Shown in pieces: positions 12,339-25,532 of a stretch of DNA of 64,000 nt. A model generated the notes under the pieces. It did not search any database and was not told the origin of the DNA. It was given only the letters and a program-made list of their open reading frames with translations. Position numbers and translations under genes: made by a program. How positions within the stretch are numbered: the stretch's first letter is position 1; each line of letters begins with the position of its first letter. This DNA comes from Flaccisagitta enflata (taxonomy: Eukaryota > Chaetognatha > Sagittoidea > Aphragmophora), in NCBI GenBank assembly GCA_965153355.1, contig OZ231126.1, positions 34,410,001-34,474,000 on the forward strand. The letters run 5' to 3'.

Positions 12339-13234
12339 TATAATTTACGCCCACGAGTTTCAACTGGCACTGTCTATGAGCGTCTATCTGACTGACGACT
12401 TGTGGTGAAAGAAAGTTGGCCGATTGGAAAATAGGAAGGCGATCGTCTTGTTTATTCCATAAAAATTTCAACAACTGAAGAGAGGGGGAAAAATGAAAGG
12501 GAAAGTGGGCGTTAATTGTGATCAGCAAACGCAAAAGATAACATGAAATCGAGATAGGACACAATAAAGGACAGAAACAGCACATGACAACATGTTCATC
12601 TTCTTCAGAGCCCATGCCACCTGATAATACCTGCCCCTGCCCCGGCCCATCCCATTAAATTCATCCATATCATCCCTATAGCAAGCTGATCGGGCAAGCG
12701 ATAAAAACCATACTAAAATCCGGCGATAAAAATGCAAAAGGGCAAAAGACAAAATAACAGACCGGAGGACAAAAATAAAAAACAATGATAATAAAAGCAA
12801 ACACGCGTCTATAAAACTTACTTTTAGCCCACTGCTGGTTTCAACCCACAGTCTGTCGAAGTCAAATTAACGCAATGTCCGCTCATTAGTTTATCTGCAA
12901 TAAAGATGAGAGATTATTGAAATTAGTGAATTCCAAGCATTCAACGATCACGAAAAATCAATCAATCACTTTAAGAAGCAATGCCGCAAATAAATAAAAT
13001 CAATCAATCCAAAAAATTGGATGATACGAAAGACGAGATACGTATGTTCGCCTACGTAATAAAAACAAATGGCACAAAATACAAGGCGCAACCATATGGT
13101 TACCCATCTAGCGTTCAATATAAAAAATGGCGAGAAACAAAAGACGCGGCATTGAATAATCGAAGAAGAGAAAAAGCCAAAAGCACGCAAAAGAGACAAA
13201 AGCACACATACCGGACGGACATACATTTCTAACA
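12339..13234 (-). repeat. 3' LTR of the BEL/Pao element
   Basis: 896 bp, aligned along its length with the copy at 22571-23483. It ends on the window's right side with ...TTTCTAACA, which is TGTTAG in element orientation. Confidence 0.92.
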
Positions 13235-14715
13235 TTCTGCCCCATTTTTGGAATTTCACGAATTTCAAAAATCCGACATCTAGTTTCCAGTCGGGGAAAC
13301 CCTACTAAAAAACCGATACTACCTTCCTTAAAAAAAATTTACATAGACACACCCCCGCCTCTCCCTCGTCCACTGCCTCTTACATCCCCACCCTAACTAT
13401 CAACAGATCGACGACTGCACGAATGATGATTCCGTCCGGAAAGGATCCACCACCAGCAATTGCAACGATCAATGACGAGCGGATGGAGACGAGGCGGCGA
13501 CGAGAGGAGTGTGGAGGCGCCCGTTCTGAAAAAAGTTAAAGGGAAGGGGGGGGAAGGAAGGTTTGGAGCACTCCAAGCTTGGATTTGACTTGAGAGTGGA
13601 AAATGATAAGTGGGGCATATTACTAAACATGTCATACGAAAGTATTCAGATAATGACTAAAAAGACCATGTCTAAAACAAACACAACAAATTTACATGTT
13701 CCAAGGAACCAAACAAAACAAGACAAAATAAATAAGTTACTAACTATATATAAAAACGAATCTGTAAGGTAAAAAAATTAGTAAGTATCATGGAACGACC
13801 ACATCACCTGCGCCTTCTCCATTACAGAGACGAGCGGATCATTCCGGAAGCTCCAACACCTCGTCAATCCGTGGGCGAAGCGATAAATGATGTCGGCTAC
13901 CGCATCGAAAGGCGCAGGTGGTGCAGCTGTCTGAGAATGTATCCTCCCCGAAGGGAAGAAAAGGAAAGAGAAAAAATGGGGCAGATTGATTAGTAAAGTT
14001 CTTATCGCACACGATTCAAATTTACAACAAAACTCAACCTCAACCCTTCTGCCATGAAACTTACGCGGGCGTTTTTACCAGCCCCGGGGGACGTCATTCC
14101 CACGCCCCGGGTAGCGCCCCCGACTTGGCCGGCCTGTCCATCGATGGGATGAGGATGCGAAGGTGGAATACGATCCTCAGCGAATGGCGGCGCTCTCCAC
14201 GCCATGTTGCAAATTGGTAGTTAAGTTGAACAGCAACTGGGCGTGGCACCAATCAGCGTTTAGCTGGCGGTCTGATTTTTCCAAGGCCTGGTTCGATTTT
14301 TCTTATTCCCAGGCTTGGATCCGTACGACGTCGACACGTCGGCTTCTGCCTCGAGACGCTGCTGACGGGACATCTTGACTTCGACGAGCGACTTCAAGAT
14401 GCGAACTGACTTCGTAGATGGAATGACGTCGTCAGCGGAAGCTTTGAAATGTTCGTATTGAAGAACTGATAAAGGTAAGAACGGATTTGGCACAATAATA
14501 TGTACATATAGACAGAGCGAAAGAATCAGTGTTTTGATGTGTAAGTGGAAATGGACAACATAATTGACAAGAGGAAAGATGAAAGCATGGATAATCAGAA
14601 CCAAATATGAATAATAACAACTCTTTGTAAATATAACAAGTCAGAGTATCAATCACTCATATCTATAGTTACTAATGGACAGGCCCCGCGCCTTTTTCTC
14701 AAAACTTAGCGTTTT
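13235..14715 (-). other. BEL/Pao 3' region between pol and 3' LTR
   Basis: About 1.5 kb downstream of the integrase tail. Open fragments on minus (around 14002-14205 and 14260-14604) are interrupted and match nothing I know. I see no envelope-like signal or transmembrane pattern. The purine-rich tract precedes the LTR at about 13235-13250. Confidence 0.6.
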
Positions 14716-15787
14716 TTATGAGTCCAATTCCAGCTTACGCTTCAAAAGGTCTTTCGTCACGATCTTTCCATCTTGCCGCCGGATGTGAGCCCTCCGGACA
14801 TGGGCTGACGAACCCTCGACGCCCATGACACGTCCTAAGCTCCAATTGTGACGAGGTAGCGTTTCGTCCATGACGATGACCATGTCATCAACCGCAAAGT
14901 CTCTCTCGGATCTCGACCATTTGCTTCGCGGAAGTAGAATAGAAATATTCGACCTCCACGATTTCCAAAATGCATCCACACGCGATTGCGACGCCTCCAT
15001 TGAATTCATGAGTGGTCAGAATTGACGCCTTGTTGCACCAGATCCAGAGGGGCATGGGCCGGATGTTGATGGATTGAGGATATGATTCGGTGTAAGGGTC
15101 CCAGAGTCATTTGGATCATCGCTGAGCGCTGTTAGAGGACGGCGATTGAGAATTCCTTCAACTTCGACAACGGCAGTGTTGAAGGCGTCGACGTGGAGGA
15201 TGGCGCCAGTCGAGATGGAAGCAAGATGGCGCTTAAAGAGAGCGACGATTCTCTCCCACACCCCTCCATAGTGGGGTGTTCTCGGCGTGATAAAATCCCA
15301 CCGAAGGCCGCGCCGCTGAACTCGAGTTACGAGTGGTTCCAAGCTTCCATTTCCTTCTTGAGGATGTTGTTGGCGCCGACTAGATTCGTCCCACAATCTG
15401 ATGTGAAACGGCGGATTCCTGGGCGCCTTGCTGCTAAGCGGATGATTGCATTTACCATCGCATCGGCTGACATGTTGAAGAGCAATTCCACATGGACGGC
15501 GCGTGACACGAAACAGGTGAACACTGCGATCCACACCTTGTGATCAGCACGCCCGTTCATTTTTACCATGAAATGCCCCATGACGTCCAATCCAGTCTCT
15601 GCAAAGACAGGCGCCGGATTGACGCATTTGATGGAAGATTGGCCATTTGCTGATTTGCGTTCTTTTTAAAGTTCTTCTGGCATCTAAAGCACGTGTTGAC
15701 GACGCTCTGACGGCCTGAAGACCTTTTGTAATCACACAAATTGGCGTAATTGGCACAATGTATGCTTTGCACCCGCGTGAAAATCAT
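14716..15787 (-). pseudogene. BEL/Pao integrase and C-terminal DUF5641-like domain, frame-broken
   Basis: Zinc-binding cysteines (CFRCQK) come first. The core follows with its first Asp in LDVMGHF, the second in FTSDCGTN and the Glu in VEVEGILNRRPLT. Last is the SLGRV/RRAHIRR tail domain typical of BEL integrases. The parts sit in successive open segments (15787-15563, 15590-15327, 15534-15016, 15009-14716), so at least two frame changes break the domain. All three catalytic acidic positions are still visible. Confidence 0.88.
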
Positions 15788-17340
15788 TATGATGATAATG
15801 GCGAATTAATGATTTCTCATTCTCGTCTTTTGGCGGCAGGATGAAGGGAAATTTAGCGTCATGAGCGATGTCGGCGTTTTCCAATCGGCTGCCGACGCGA
15901 AGGATGCCGTCGTCGTCGACGAAAGGGTTCAGCTTCCGCATCTCCTTGTTCTTTATGATAAAGTCACGACGGCTTTCTGGCTTGAAGACTTTTCCCAATT
16001 CCAATTGTTCGAAGACGTCAGAATAATGCTGCCGCTGCATTGACTTGACGAGCTGTTTGCGCGCCTCCTCCACGACGTCTTGCGTCACTTCCGGTTTGGG
16101 AAGGAGATCTTTTGTTGCTCGTGTCTTCGCCCTTGGATACGCTCTCCACCTTTTGACTGCGATGAGAACCATGCCGATAATCCGCAATTTCTGCATCCAT
16201 TTTCCCCGAGAAGCGGCTGCAAGAAGTATCGCGTCAGCCACTTGTTTCTTTTCACTCTCAGCCGCATACAGAGCGGCGACCTGTGCAGAAATAGGGCACG
16301 TCGCGATGTTCGTCTTTGGCCATTGATCTTCGGGAAGACGCAAAAATGCAGGGCCGTGATGGAATTGACGCCATTTTTCGGCTTCATGGGCCTGGATGCC
16401 TCTGCTACAGTGGTCCGCCGGGTTGTTTGACGAGTCAACCCAGCGCCACTGTTGAGGATCAGACCCACTATGGATCTTGGAGAGACGATTGGCGAAGAAT
16501 ACAGGCCTCGGTTTTGCCGGATTGTAAATCATCTTCAGTGCAGATTCAGAATCAGACCAAAATCTGACGACGAGATTGTCCAAGTTGATGGTCCTTCCGA
16601 CGAAGCGTTTGAGCTGCACTGCTTTTTCTGCGGATACAATCTCGACACGTGGAACGCTGTTGTGATGAGAAGCACGTTTTGGATTGAGTGGGATGACGTG
16701 AGATTTGGAGGCAAGGAATGAAATGTGAACATCTCCATCTCGGTTGACTTGACGTCGATATGCAACTGCTCCATATCCGCCTTTTGGAGCTGCATCGCAA
16801 AATAACTCGATTGTGACTTCCGCAATGTCGCTATTGTCGACGCCGCCATTCCACCAGCGTTCAATTCGATATTGTTGTAGAAGAGGCCAAGATGAAGTAT
16901 AGCGGAAGAAAGATTCCCCGACGCTCTCTTCCAAGGGCGAATCCCATCCCACTTCCTGTGGACGACAGAGTTGAAGATGTCGTTTGCACCGATGTATGCG
17001 CTGGGCTCCAAACCAATGGACGTAGTCGCTTTTGCATAGAGACCAATTGACGAGGTGTAAGTGGTTTAAGAGTTTTGAATTTTCGTCGAACAGTACAAAG
17101 ACGTCTTCCGCCGGAAGCCATGAGACGCCCAACACCTTCGTCGGCACATCATCTTGCTTATCTGAAATGGGGATTGGCATCACCGTGGCTAAAAACCACC
17201 CCCGACGCAGACCAAAGACCAACTAACCCCTTAACCAACCCGCCATCCATCCCGCCTTCAGCCATCGCCGCCACTGAATCCACCTTTAGTTGCAGTGCTT
17301 CGTCGACCGAATCCCCACCCCCACTTCCGTCGTCGACGTA
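15732..17340 (-). pseudogene. BEL/Pao RT C-terminal part, RNase H and integrase N-terminus
   Basis: This segment begins at the RT active-site YVDD (17329-17340), which is out of frame with the upstream RT. It continues through the RT connection, an RNase H-like domain (ELFCDAAPKGGYGAV, RFWSDSESAL, RWVDSSNNPADHCSRG) and into the integrase HHCC region (HYHHNDFHAGAKH). The long uninterrupted part is 17222-15732. The frame is lost again at the integrase zinc finger. Confidence 0.9.
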
Positions 17341-18754
17341 AAAACCATACGAATAAGATCGTAGACGTTGTAGGGATATTTGGGCCGGATTACTTCAGCA
17401 TGCTTTCTGACGGTGAAAGACGTGACGAATGAGCTGGATTGGCTGCCGAAGACATGTGATAAGAACAGATTCAAAATGGCTTCTCGTAGAGTACGGTCTT
17501 TGAACCAAAAGAATCTGAACAGATCAGCGTCGTCAGGATGGACGCGGATCTGGTGGAAGAACGCCTTTATGTCACACATAAAGGCGATCTTCCACTGACG
17601 AAAACGCATGAGGATGTCCATTAAGCTATTCATCAAATTTGGACCTCCGACGAGCAAATCATTGAGTGAGATCCCGTCGGTCGCCGCACGCGCATCGTGA
17701 CATACGCGCGTTTTTCCGCGCAGTTCAACAATATGAAGCGGTAAGTACCAGCGCGGTTTCTCAATGCCGTCGTCGTCGTCGACGTTATCAATCTCAATCG
17801 CCACTCCCGTCTCGTAAAACTTCTCGATTTCACGGAAGACTCTTTCTTTGAAGGCTGGATCACGCTTGAAGCGAAAACGTTGATTACCGAGTCGCTTCAT
17901 CGCAGTTGGTCGTGATTTCACTCTTCTCAGAATCTCCATGATTTTCTCGTGATGAAATTTCCATGTGACGGGAGCAAAGTACTTTTTCACAATTGGGCAA
18001 AAATATGTCTTTTCCTCTAACGTTTTGCACGCTCTGACATTTTCAAGGGAATCACCCATCTCCTCTTGCGAGACGATTGATGATGCAAAGTCATGGTAGA
18101 AGATGCGGTCAATGTTGCTGTTGAGGACGCGATTGTCGAGGATGCGATCGATATTATCGTTGAGGACGCGGTCATCCGTCGCGATAGCGTTGATCGACGC
18201 AATATCTCGTCCTCTCTTGCCCGTTTTTCCACATACAGTCCAACCGAATAGACATCTGAAGCAAGTCAAAGATCCTGAAGGCCCTCGACGGATTTCTTGA
18301 GCGACGGCGGCATCCGCATGCGCCGCTCCGATGATCATCATCACACCGCCTTCAGCTTCTGGAAATTTTATGCCTTCGATGTGAGGTTGGTCAGATAGGT
18401 CGCGGAGAAAGGAGGAATGTCGCGTTCACTCGTTAACAAATCACCCACCAATGCGTCGTTGACGTCGACGACGTATTCTTCGTCGACCGATTGCATAGTG
18501 AATGATGCGATGAAACGATCCTCAACAACATGACTTCCCACAGTAATCACCGTCATTTGCACTGTTTTTGTTGGAATCAGAAGACTGCGAATGACATTGG
18601 TACTGATCACGTCGCGATCAGCGCCTGAGTCGATCATAGCGTAAATCGCCCCCTGCGCACCCGAAGAATTGTTTATGATAGTCACTGGAACAATCGGACG
18701 GACAACGCCGCCGAATGAAGAGACGACCGCGACGTTGCTGCCGCCGCCAGTCAT
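17286..18754 (-). pseudogene. BEL/Pao protease and RT N-terminal part, frame-broken
   Basis: The protease has the active-site motif MIDSGADRDVIS (18754-18368). The frame then changes near 18360, and the protease C-terminus (MMIIGAAHAD, LFGWTVCGK) runs straight into RT. RT shows KPRWYLPLHIV, the first catalytic Asp in FMCDIKAFFHQI and FRFFWFKD, then shifts frame just before YVDD. The protease follows gag closely, consistent with a Gag-Pol order with its own frame. Confidence 0.88.
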
Positions 18755-18773
18755 GCCGTGACGTTAGAAGAGA

Positions 18774-21700
18774 TCACCTCCGTAGATTGGCTGCCTCCGC
18801 CGTCGACGGAGCTGTTGGTGCTGCTGCAGCCGCATCCTCTGACTTTTTGAAGGGAGCCAGCGGTACTTTATTTCCCTGCTTGTTTTCTCCTTTCTTCTCT
18901 TCCCTTTCTTCTTTCTTGTAGGTGCGCCCGTGGAGAATCGTTGCGTGCCGCTTCTTGCAGGTTTGGCAAGTCGGTCTGTTCGCGCATCCTTTGGCGTTGT
19001 GTCCTGGCGCGAGACAGTGGAAGCAAAGACGACGAGACATGATCTTTTGAACTCTCGCGTCCACTTCCAACTCTAACAGTTGATGACATTCTTCTGTTTG
19101 ATGCATTCCACTGCAGACGTTGCAGCGGTCCGTCGACTGCGTCTTTTGCTTGCCATTGGTCAAAGCATCTTCATATGATGATGGCGCTTCTTTCTCTGTA
19201 GTTGCGACTGCTGCCACTGATGCTGTTTTGCAGCTTGCGCCTTTGTTGCGCTGAATCACCGCCCATGTCTCGATCATATTGACCAAGTTGTCGAATGAAA
19301 ATAATTGTCCATTTTGGGCTGCTTCATGTTGCTTTTCCCAGAATTTATCTGCAAGATGAGGGACCCTCTTGTTGAGGATCTCCTGCAGCAGCTCGTCACG
19401 ATAGCATTGTTGCACTTCTCCACAGGTCCTCGCAATCTTCTTTGCCTTTTGCAACCTTGCAGACAAATTGAAATGCCTTGCATGGTCGGCCGACTGGATC
19501 TTCAACCGCGACGATTTCCTGAACAGCGCCGCAATGTTGCAGCGCCTCGCCATGAAGACGACGTCCATTTTTGCGAAGGCGTCGTCAATCTCTCCTCTTG
19601 CTGTCGCTTCAGTTGCATCAATCGTCGCAGTTTCAATGATCTCTTTTGCCGGACCAGCAAACCACTTAGGCAATTCCAATAAGATGTCCATTTGCGTCAA
19701 GCCCTCATGCTTCTCAGCATCTTTGAACTTCCTCTTCCACATCATAAAGTCGGTGGATGAAAGCTCCTGCAGAGGCTTCTCAGGTCTTGCTCTCTCCAAC
19801 GCTTTGAGGCCGACCTCCCTCTCTCGCATGAGATCATTGTACGTCGTTTCTTTCCAAAACCTGTCCAGAGCTGGATTGTTGGGCATCTGAACATGGACTT
19901 CCGGTTGACGGGCTACTTGATGATGCTCCACTTGATGATACGCTGGGGTTGTTGGATGAAGGCATATTGACCCCCGACTTTTACCGGAGATCTCTTTTTG
20001 GTGGTTTTTACACTCCACCCAACTTCCTCTTGCTGATTCACTTGTTGTTGACGATCATCTTGATGGAATCTGGGAGCATCAAAATCTTGGCGGACGTACT
20101 GTCGCTGTTGTTGTTCTTCTTTTCGTTGTCTCTCTGCTCTCGCTGCGGCAAGGTCAAAGTCTCTCTGCTGAATCTGCATCTTCAAACTATCCACTTCTTG
20201 CTGCAAACGTTGATTCTGCTGGATGACTTCCGCTTGAGGCGTTGTTAGAGGCGCTTGCGCTACTTTCGGCGCCTTTGGCTGCAATCCACTCGTTGTCTTC
20301 TTGGGAGCGACTTTTCTTCTTTCTTTATCTTGCAGCTGCTGGGCCAACTTCGCGTCAGCGGCCTCTTGCTTCTGCCTCCTGCGCATCGCCTCCGTCGCAT
20401 CACCTCCGCTTCCGGCTGTGTTGAAGACCTTTTCCTCTTGATGGGGAAGACCAGTCTCCCTTCTAGCAGAACCAATCTGCTTCTCGAAGATCACTCCGGT
20501 GCGGTAGGGAGAATCGTTGCTGCTGGGGTTTGATGATGCTGATCCTGATGCTGTTGCTGTTGTTGAAGCCGCTGCTGCCACTGTTGATGTTGAAGCTGCT
20601 GTTGCTGGTCAGGACGCTGTTGCTGTTCATTCTGCTGCTGCAGTTGACGCTGGCGCTGTCCTTGCTGCTGCTGCTGCTCCAACTGTTGCTGCTGCTGCAT
20701 CGGCTGCTTGACGGACGTTTCCACTGACTGCACATGACGTTGCTGTATGTTCGAATTGAACAATCCCGGATTGAAATTTCTGAAGATAGATCGACGGTCT
20801 TTTGACGGATGCTGCGGCTGCTGCTGGTCCAGCTCAGACAGTTGTCTAAGCTTCACATCCCGCTGCTCTAAAGCTCCACCAATGCCGCCGTCGTTCAGGC
20901 TATTCCAGTGCTTTCGTTGCATTTCTGCCGCATTGTTGAATACTCCTGCTCTTCTATCTTCATCTCGTTGCTGCTGCTGGCGAAAGTTACACATTCTGTC
21001 ATATAACTCTTTGTCTTCTTGTGATGAGCTTCGCTGTTGGAATCCCAATGGCACCGCGATCGGCGCCTTTGGAGCTGTTGCTGCACCACCACCTTCACCT
21101 TCAGCCATCATGCGCAGACGTTGATCTGCAAGGCGTTGCTGTCTCTCTTCTTCTGTCTCCTCACTGACGTTCATGTCGACAAGATGGTTGTTTGAAGCTG
21201 GAGGATCCACTACCACCGCTGGGATTGCGGCGGAAGGTTGCTGTTGCTGCTGCTGTTGCTGTTGCGTATTTTCTCCTGCATCGCTTTTGCCGCTGTTGTT
21301 GTTGTTCAGCGGCTGCATTGCCGCTTGTCGCAGCTCTTGTTGTTGCTGCTGTTGCTGTTGCTGCTGTTGATCGTGTGTTGTTGTTGCTGAGCGCCGGCGC
21401 AGGATCTGTTGACAAAATTGTTGGAGTTGCTGCAACTGCTGCTGCTGCAACAGCTCTTGCCGCTGCCGCTGAGCCGTCGCTGCTGCCTGGTGGTCGGTGG
21501 AGTTGACGCTGTTGTTGGAGTTGCTGCCGCTGCATCTGCACTGATGCTGCTGCTGTTGCTCCTGTTGCTGTCGCTGCTCCTCCTCCCGTTGTTGCTGCTG
21601 CATATCGTCAATCAGCCGACGGCCTTGTCGCATTTCCTCCTCCAATTGCCTGCCCCATCTGTCTCTCTCAGCACTCCTGTTGACGAAGCGTCCTCGCCCT

Positions 21701-22507
21701 CTCCTGCGGCGTCAATCCGTTGATGATCCCACGGCCTCTGCAGAGCGTCGGCGTCGCCGAGATCCGCAAGCATGTCGTCAGCTTGCTCCATCGGAGACGC
21801 ACGCGCAGGTTCAATTTCCGAGACCAAATCTGATACCCATTGATTGACGGCATCTCCTCTTTGGATCGGCGGCAGATTTAAAAATTGGCCGCCAGTTGGA
21901 GATTGCGCACCATGTCGCGGGACCGGAAGTGGTAGATACTCGGATCCGTCGGGGTTTGGCGAAGACGTTCGCATCCTTGGAGTTGGAGCGCCAGTAACAT
22001 TGTCACGGGCGGCGTGAGTGTCAGTTGGAAGACTGTTCCATGAGAATTCGTTGACGGGTCTTTTGCGATTCCCAATGTCATTATGCACTGCGTTCACGAT
22101 GTCGGGCTGGAAGGAAAACCCTCTGGATAGTTTTCACGATCAAAGAAACGCATGGAGTCCCACTCGCGCCGGATTCGACGCAAAGAAGACGCCGCGAATC
22201 GAAGAGGGTCGCCGGGCATCGAGTCGAGCGCCATTTGTCTTGCATACGATATAAAGTCGTAGACCATGTCCCGAAGGCCGTGTCGAGCGCCATCCGATTC
22301 ACAGGCGGCGTCGTCGAAGTCGTTCGTTCCTTCGGTGCAAGTAGAAACGGCGTCGAAAAGGCGCCGGCATCCTTCCATTTCCGCAGTGATGTCGTTCCTC
22401 ATTGCGCGCAAACGATTCGACCTCGGACACTGATTCAAACCGAAGTGAGATACACGAGATGACGTTGAAGCAGTCGAGACGGTGTCGTCGTTACGCGCGG
22501 CTGCCAT
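18774..22507 (-). pseudogene. BEL/Pao gag, long and glutamine-rich, frame-broken
   Basis: The C-terminal ~400 codons (20018-18774) are a typical BEL Gag: a DUF1759-like capsid region (FMMWKRKFKDAEKHEG), then zinc knuckles CNVCSGMHQTEEC, CFHCLAPGHNAKGC and CQTCKKRHATILH. Upstream, open segments 22507-22094, 22097-21612, 21645-20491 and 20581-19913 supply an N-terminal extension of roughly 700-800 residues. The 20.5-21.6 kb part is dominated by polyglutamine runs mixing CAG and CAA. The four frame changes fall in or near short homopolymers. This Gag is much longer than the 400-600 residues I expect for the group. Confidence 0.85.
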
Positions 22508-22570
22508 TGTCCAATTTCGCTTTCGGAGGTCGAAGATGAAAAGAATCGAGTCGTTTTTAAATTTTTGAAA

Positions 22571-23483
22571 TATAATTTACGCCCACGAGTTTCAACTGGC
22601 ACTGTCTATGAGCGTCTATCTGACTGACGACTTGTGGTGAAAGAAAGTTGGCCGATTGGAAAATAGGAAGGCGATCGTCTCGTTTATTCCATAAAAATTT
22701 CAACAACTGAAGAGAGGGGGAAAAATGAAAGGGAAAGTGGGCGTTAATTGTGATCAGCAAACGCAAAAGATAACATGAAATCGAGATAGGACACAATAAA
22801 GGACAGAAACAGCACATGACAACATGTTCATCTTCTTCAGAGCCCATGCCACCTGATAATACCTGCCCCTGCCCCGGCCCATCCCATTAAATTCATCCAT
22901 ATCATCCCTATAGCAAGCTGATCGGGCAAGCGATAAAAACCATACTAAAATCCGGCGATAAAAATGCAAAAGGGCAAAAGACAAAATAACAGACCGGAGG
23001 ACAAAATAAAAACAACGATAATAAAAGCAAACACGCGTCTATAAAACTTACTTTTAGGCCCACTTTCGTTGGTTTCAACCCACAGTCTGTCGAAGTCAAA
23101 TTAACGTTAATTGTCCGTTCATTAGTTTATCTGCAATAAAAAGATGAGAGATTATTGAAATTAGTGAATTCCAAGGGCGCATTCAAACGATCACGAAAAA
23201 TCAATCAATCACTTTAAGAAGCAATGCCGCAAATAAATAAAATCAATCAATCCAAAAATTGGATGATACGAAAGACGAGATACGTATGTTCGCCTACGTA
23301 ATAAAAACAAATGGCACAAAATACAAGGCGCAACCATATGGTTACCCATCTAGCATTCAATATAAAAAATGGCGAGAAACAAAAGACGCGGCATTGAATA
23401 ATCGAAGAAGAGAAAAAGCCAAAAGCACGCAAAAGAGACAAAAGCACACATACCTAAGGACGGACGGACATACATTTCTAACA
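22571..23483 (-). repeat. 5' LTR of the BEL/Pao element
   Basis: 913 bp. Compared with the 3' LTR it carries small insertions (for example near 23060, 23105 and 23175). No conventional TGG-type primer-binding site is obvious just inside it; the adjoining sequence is TTTCAAAAATTTAAAAACGA. Confidence 0.92.
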
Positions 23484-23488
23484 TTAAC

Positions 23489-23880
23489 CATAGATAGGAT
23501 TTTTACAGAAAATACATCATGACAAGTAGTGTTAGAGATGATTTTATCTCTGAAAAAAATCAATTTTATCCATGTGAAAACTCAATTGCAAATTCAGAAT
23601 GTATGCCGTGTATACACTGTTACACATATTTCATTCTTTTTCTTGTTCCCTTATTGTAATCTATACTAATCATTCATGCCATCAACTTGCATCATGTATG
23701 GGCTTTGTTGCAGATGAACATCCCAGAGCCTTTTGGCCCCGTCTAATCTTCGCCTAACTCGCACCAATTTGGTCTTAACCTCAACTGAGCCCACTTTTTT
23801 TGACATTCAGGTGAATTTTCTCGTGTCAGCCTTTTTTCCAGACGACTTGGCCTCACTCCCAAGAGTCACCGACGGAGGGA
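23489..23880. other. unique sequence, no gene seen
   Basis: Flank of the retrotransposon insertion, AT-rich. No motif recognised. Confidence 0.4.
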
Positions 23881-23883
23881 GGA

Positions 23884-24430
<547 letters not shown>

Positions 24431-24491
24431 ACAAAAGGAAGCGAGTGAAAAAGACTAATGGTAACTAGTTGGGTAATTTGCCAATATTTTT

Positions 24492-24659
24492 AGTCGCGGA
24501 CACGCGACTCTACACCTTGCCGTGTCGGTCGGTAGGTCGGTCGGTAGGTCGGTCGGTCGGTCGGTCGGTAGGTCACATTTTTTAATTTCGAGCGGTTTCG
24601 GCATTACAGCTCCTGCCCAACCGTCCGAGACTGGATTGCCGTGTATCCGGCCTTGTTTT
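24492..24659 (+). repeat. hairpin-ended GTCY element, complete copy
   Basis: Perfect 7-bp stem AGTCGCG-GACA-CGCGACT at 24492-24509, (GGTC)n tract, TTTCGAGCGG block, subterminal CCGTCCGAGACTGG and the 3' hairpin GCCGTGTATCCGGC-CTTGTTT. Confidence 0.88.
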
Positions 24660-24701
24660 GTACTGTAAAGAAAACGCGTGAAAATCTTCATAGAAAATCA
24701 A

Positions 24702-24832
24702 CAAGGCCGTATACACAGCAGCATTAGTCGCGGACGGGTGTTCGGAGCGGAAAACCTCGAAAAACAACTTTTTGACAAACGGACGGACGGACCAAAAAGT
24801 GGCTTGTATAGTCGCGAGTCCGTGACTAAAAA
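24702..24832 (-). repeat. GTCY element, opposite orientation
   Basis: Starts CAACAAGGCCGTATACAC. The subterminal AGTCGCGGAC is followed by an ACGG tract and the hairpin AGTCGCGAGTCCGTGACT (one wobble). It faces the previous copy tail to tail, about 40 bp away. Confidence 0.8.
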
Positions 24833-25087
24833 CAGAATTTTGTCTTCAAGAAAATCGACCCAGTTTCTTTAACGCGAGCGTAGAGTGTGCCACTGGAGTT
24901 GTACTATTCTTTCATTCTAAGGATAAAGGCCCCCCCCCCGCCGGCCTCGGACGGCACTACAATCGCCCCAAGGAAACTTGGATGGAATTCATTAACACGA
25001 TGATTTAGTCCCCACTCACTTTTTATCATCAGTGATGGAAAGAATGATTAACCGAGAGACAAAGATAGCAGTGTGAGGGGCAGTAGC

Positions 25088-25152
<65 letters not shown>

Positions 25153-25532
25153 AAGAAAGGAAAGTACTGAAACAGATAGAGAGACAAGCAGTATGAAGAA
25201 GAGACATAAAAACTCAATGATTAGGCAGAAAGACAGACAGACAGACCGGGGGAAATTGAGACAGAGATAATAAGGAGTACGATCCACGTCGGAGAACCGG
25301 AACTGACTCTTTTAATTCCACTCTCTCTTTTTTCTCGTGCTTTTATAGCACTAACAAGAGAGTAGAGAGACCATCATTGATCAAACATTTATCCAGGATC
25401 TCCCTCCCCTCTTTCACTGGCAAGTTTCTCTCAAAATACAAAGACAGGCAGACAAGAGGCAGCGAGATTAGCAATTCGTCTTTTCCCGCCCACAGCAAAG
25501 CGAATAAAGGAGAAAAGAAGGACAAGAAGAAA
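24833..25532. other. non-coding with (GA)n
   Basis: Holds a C9 run near 24931 and (GA)n at 25089-25158. A minus-strand 60-codon open frame at 25343-25525 starts with a hydrophobic segment but has no other support. Confidence 0.45.

Larger units (their letters stand above)
12334..23488 (-). mobile_element. BEL/Pao LTR retrotransposon, degenerate
   Basis: Two ~0.9 kb LTRs flank gag, protease, reverse transcriptase, RNase H, integrase and the DUF5641-like tail, in the BEL/Pao order on the minus strand. The 5-bp target duplication TTAAC is at 12334-12338 and 23484-23488. The LTR starts TGTTAG in element orientation. A purine-rich stretch (AAAAATGGGGCAGAA) sits just upstream of the 3' LTR. The reading frame changes several times, so it is either inactive or carries small sequencing indels. 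The LTRs differ by substitutions and a few indels, so it is not a brand-new insertion. Confidence 0.95.

Noticed and set aside
13235-14715. Envelope gene in the BEL/Pao 3' region
   Set aside because: No long frame, signal peptide or transmembrane pattern. Some BEL elements have such genes, but I see no evidence here.
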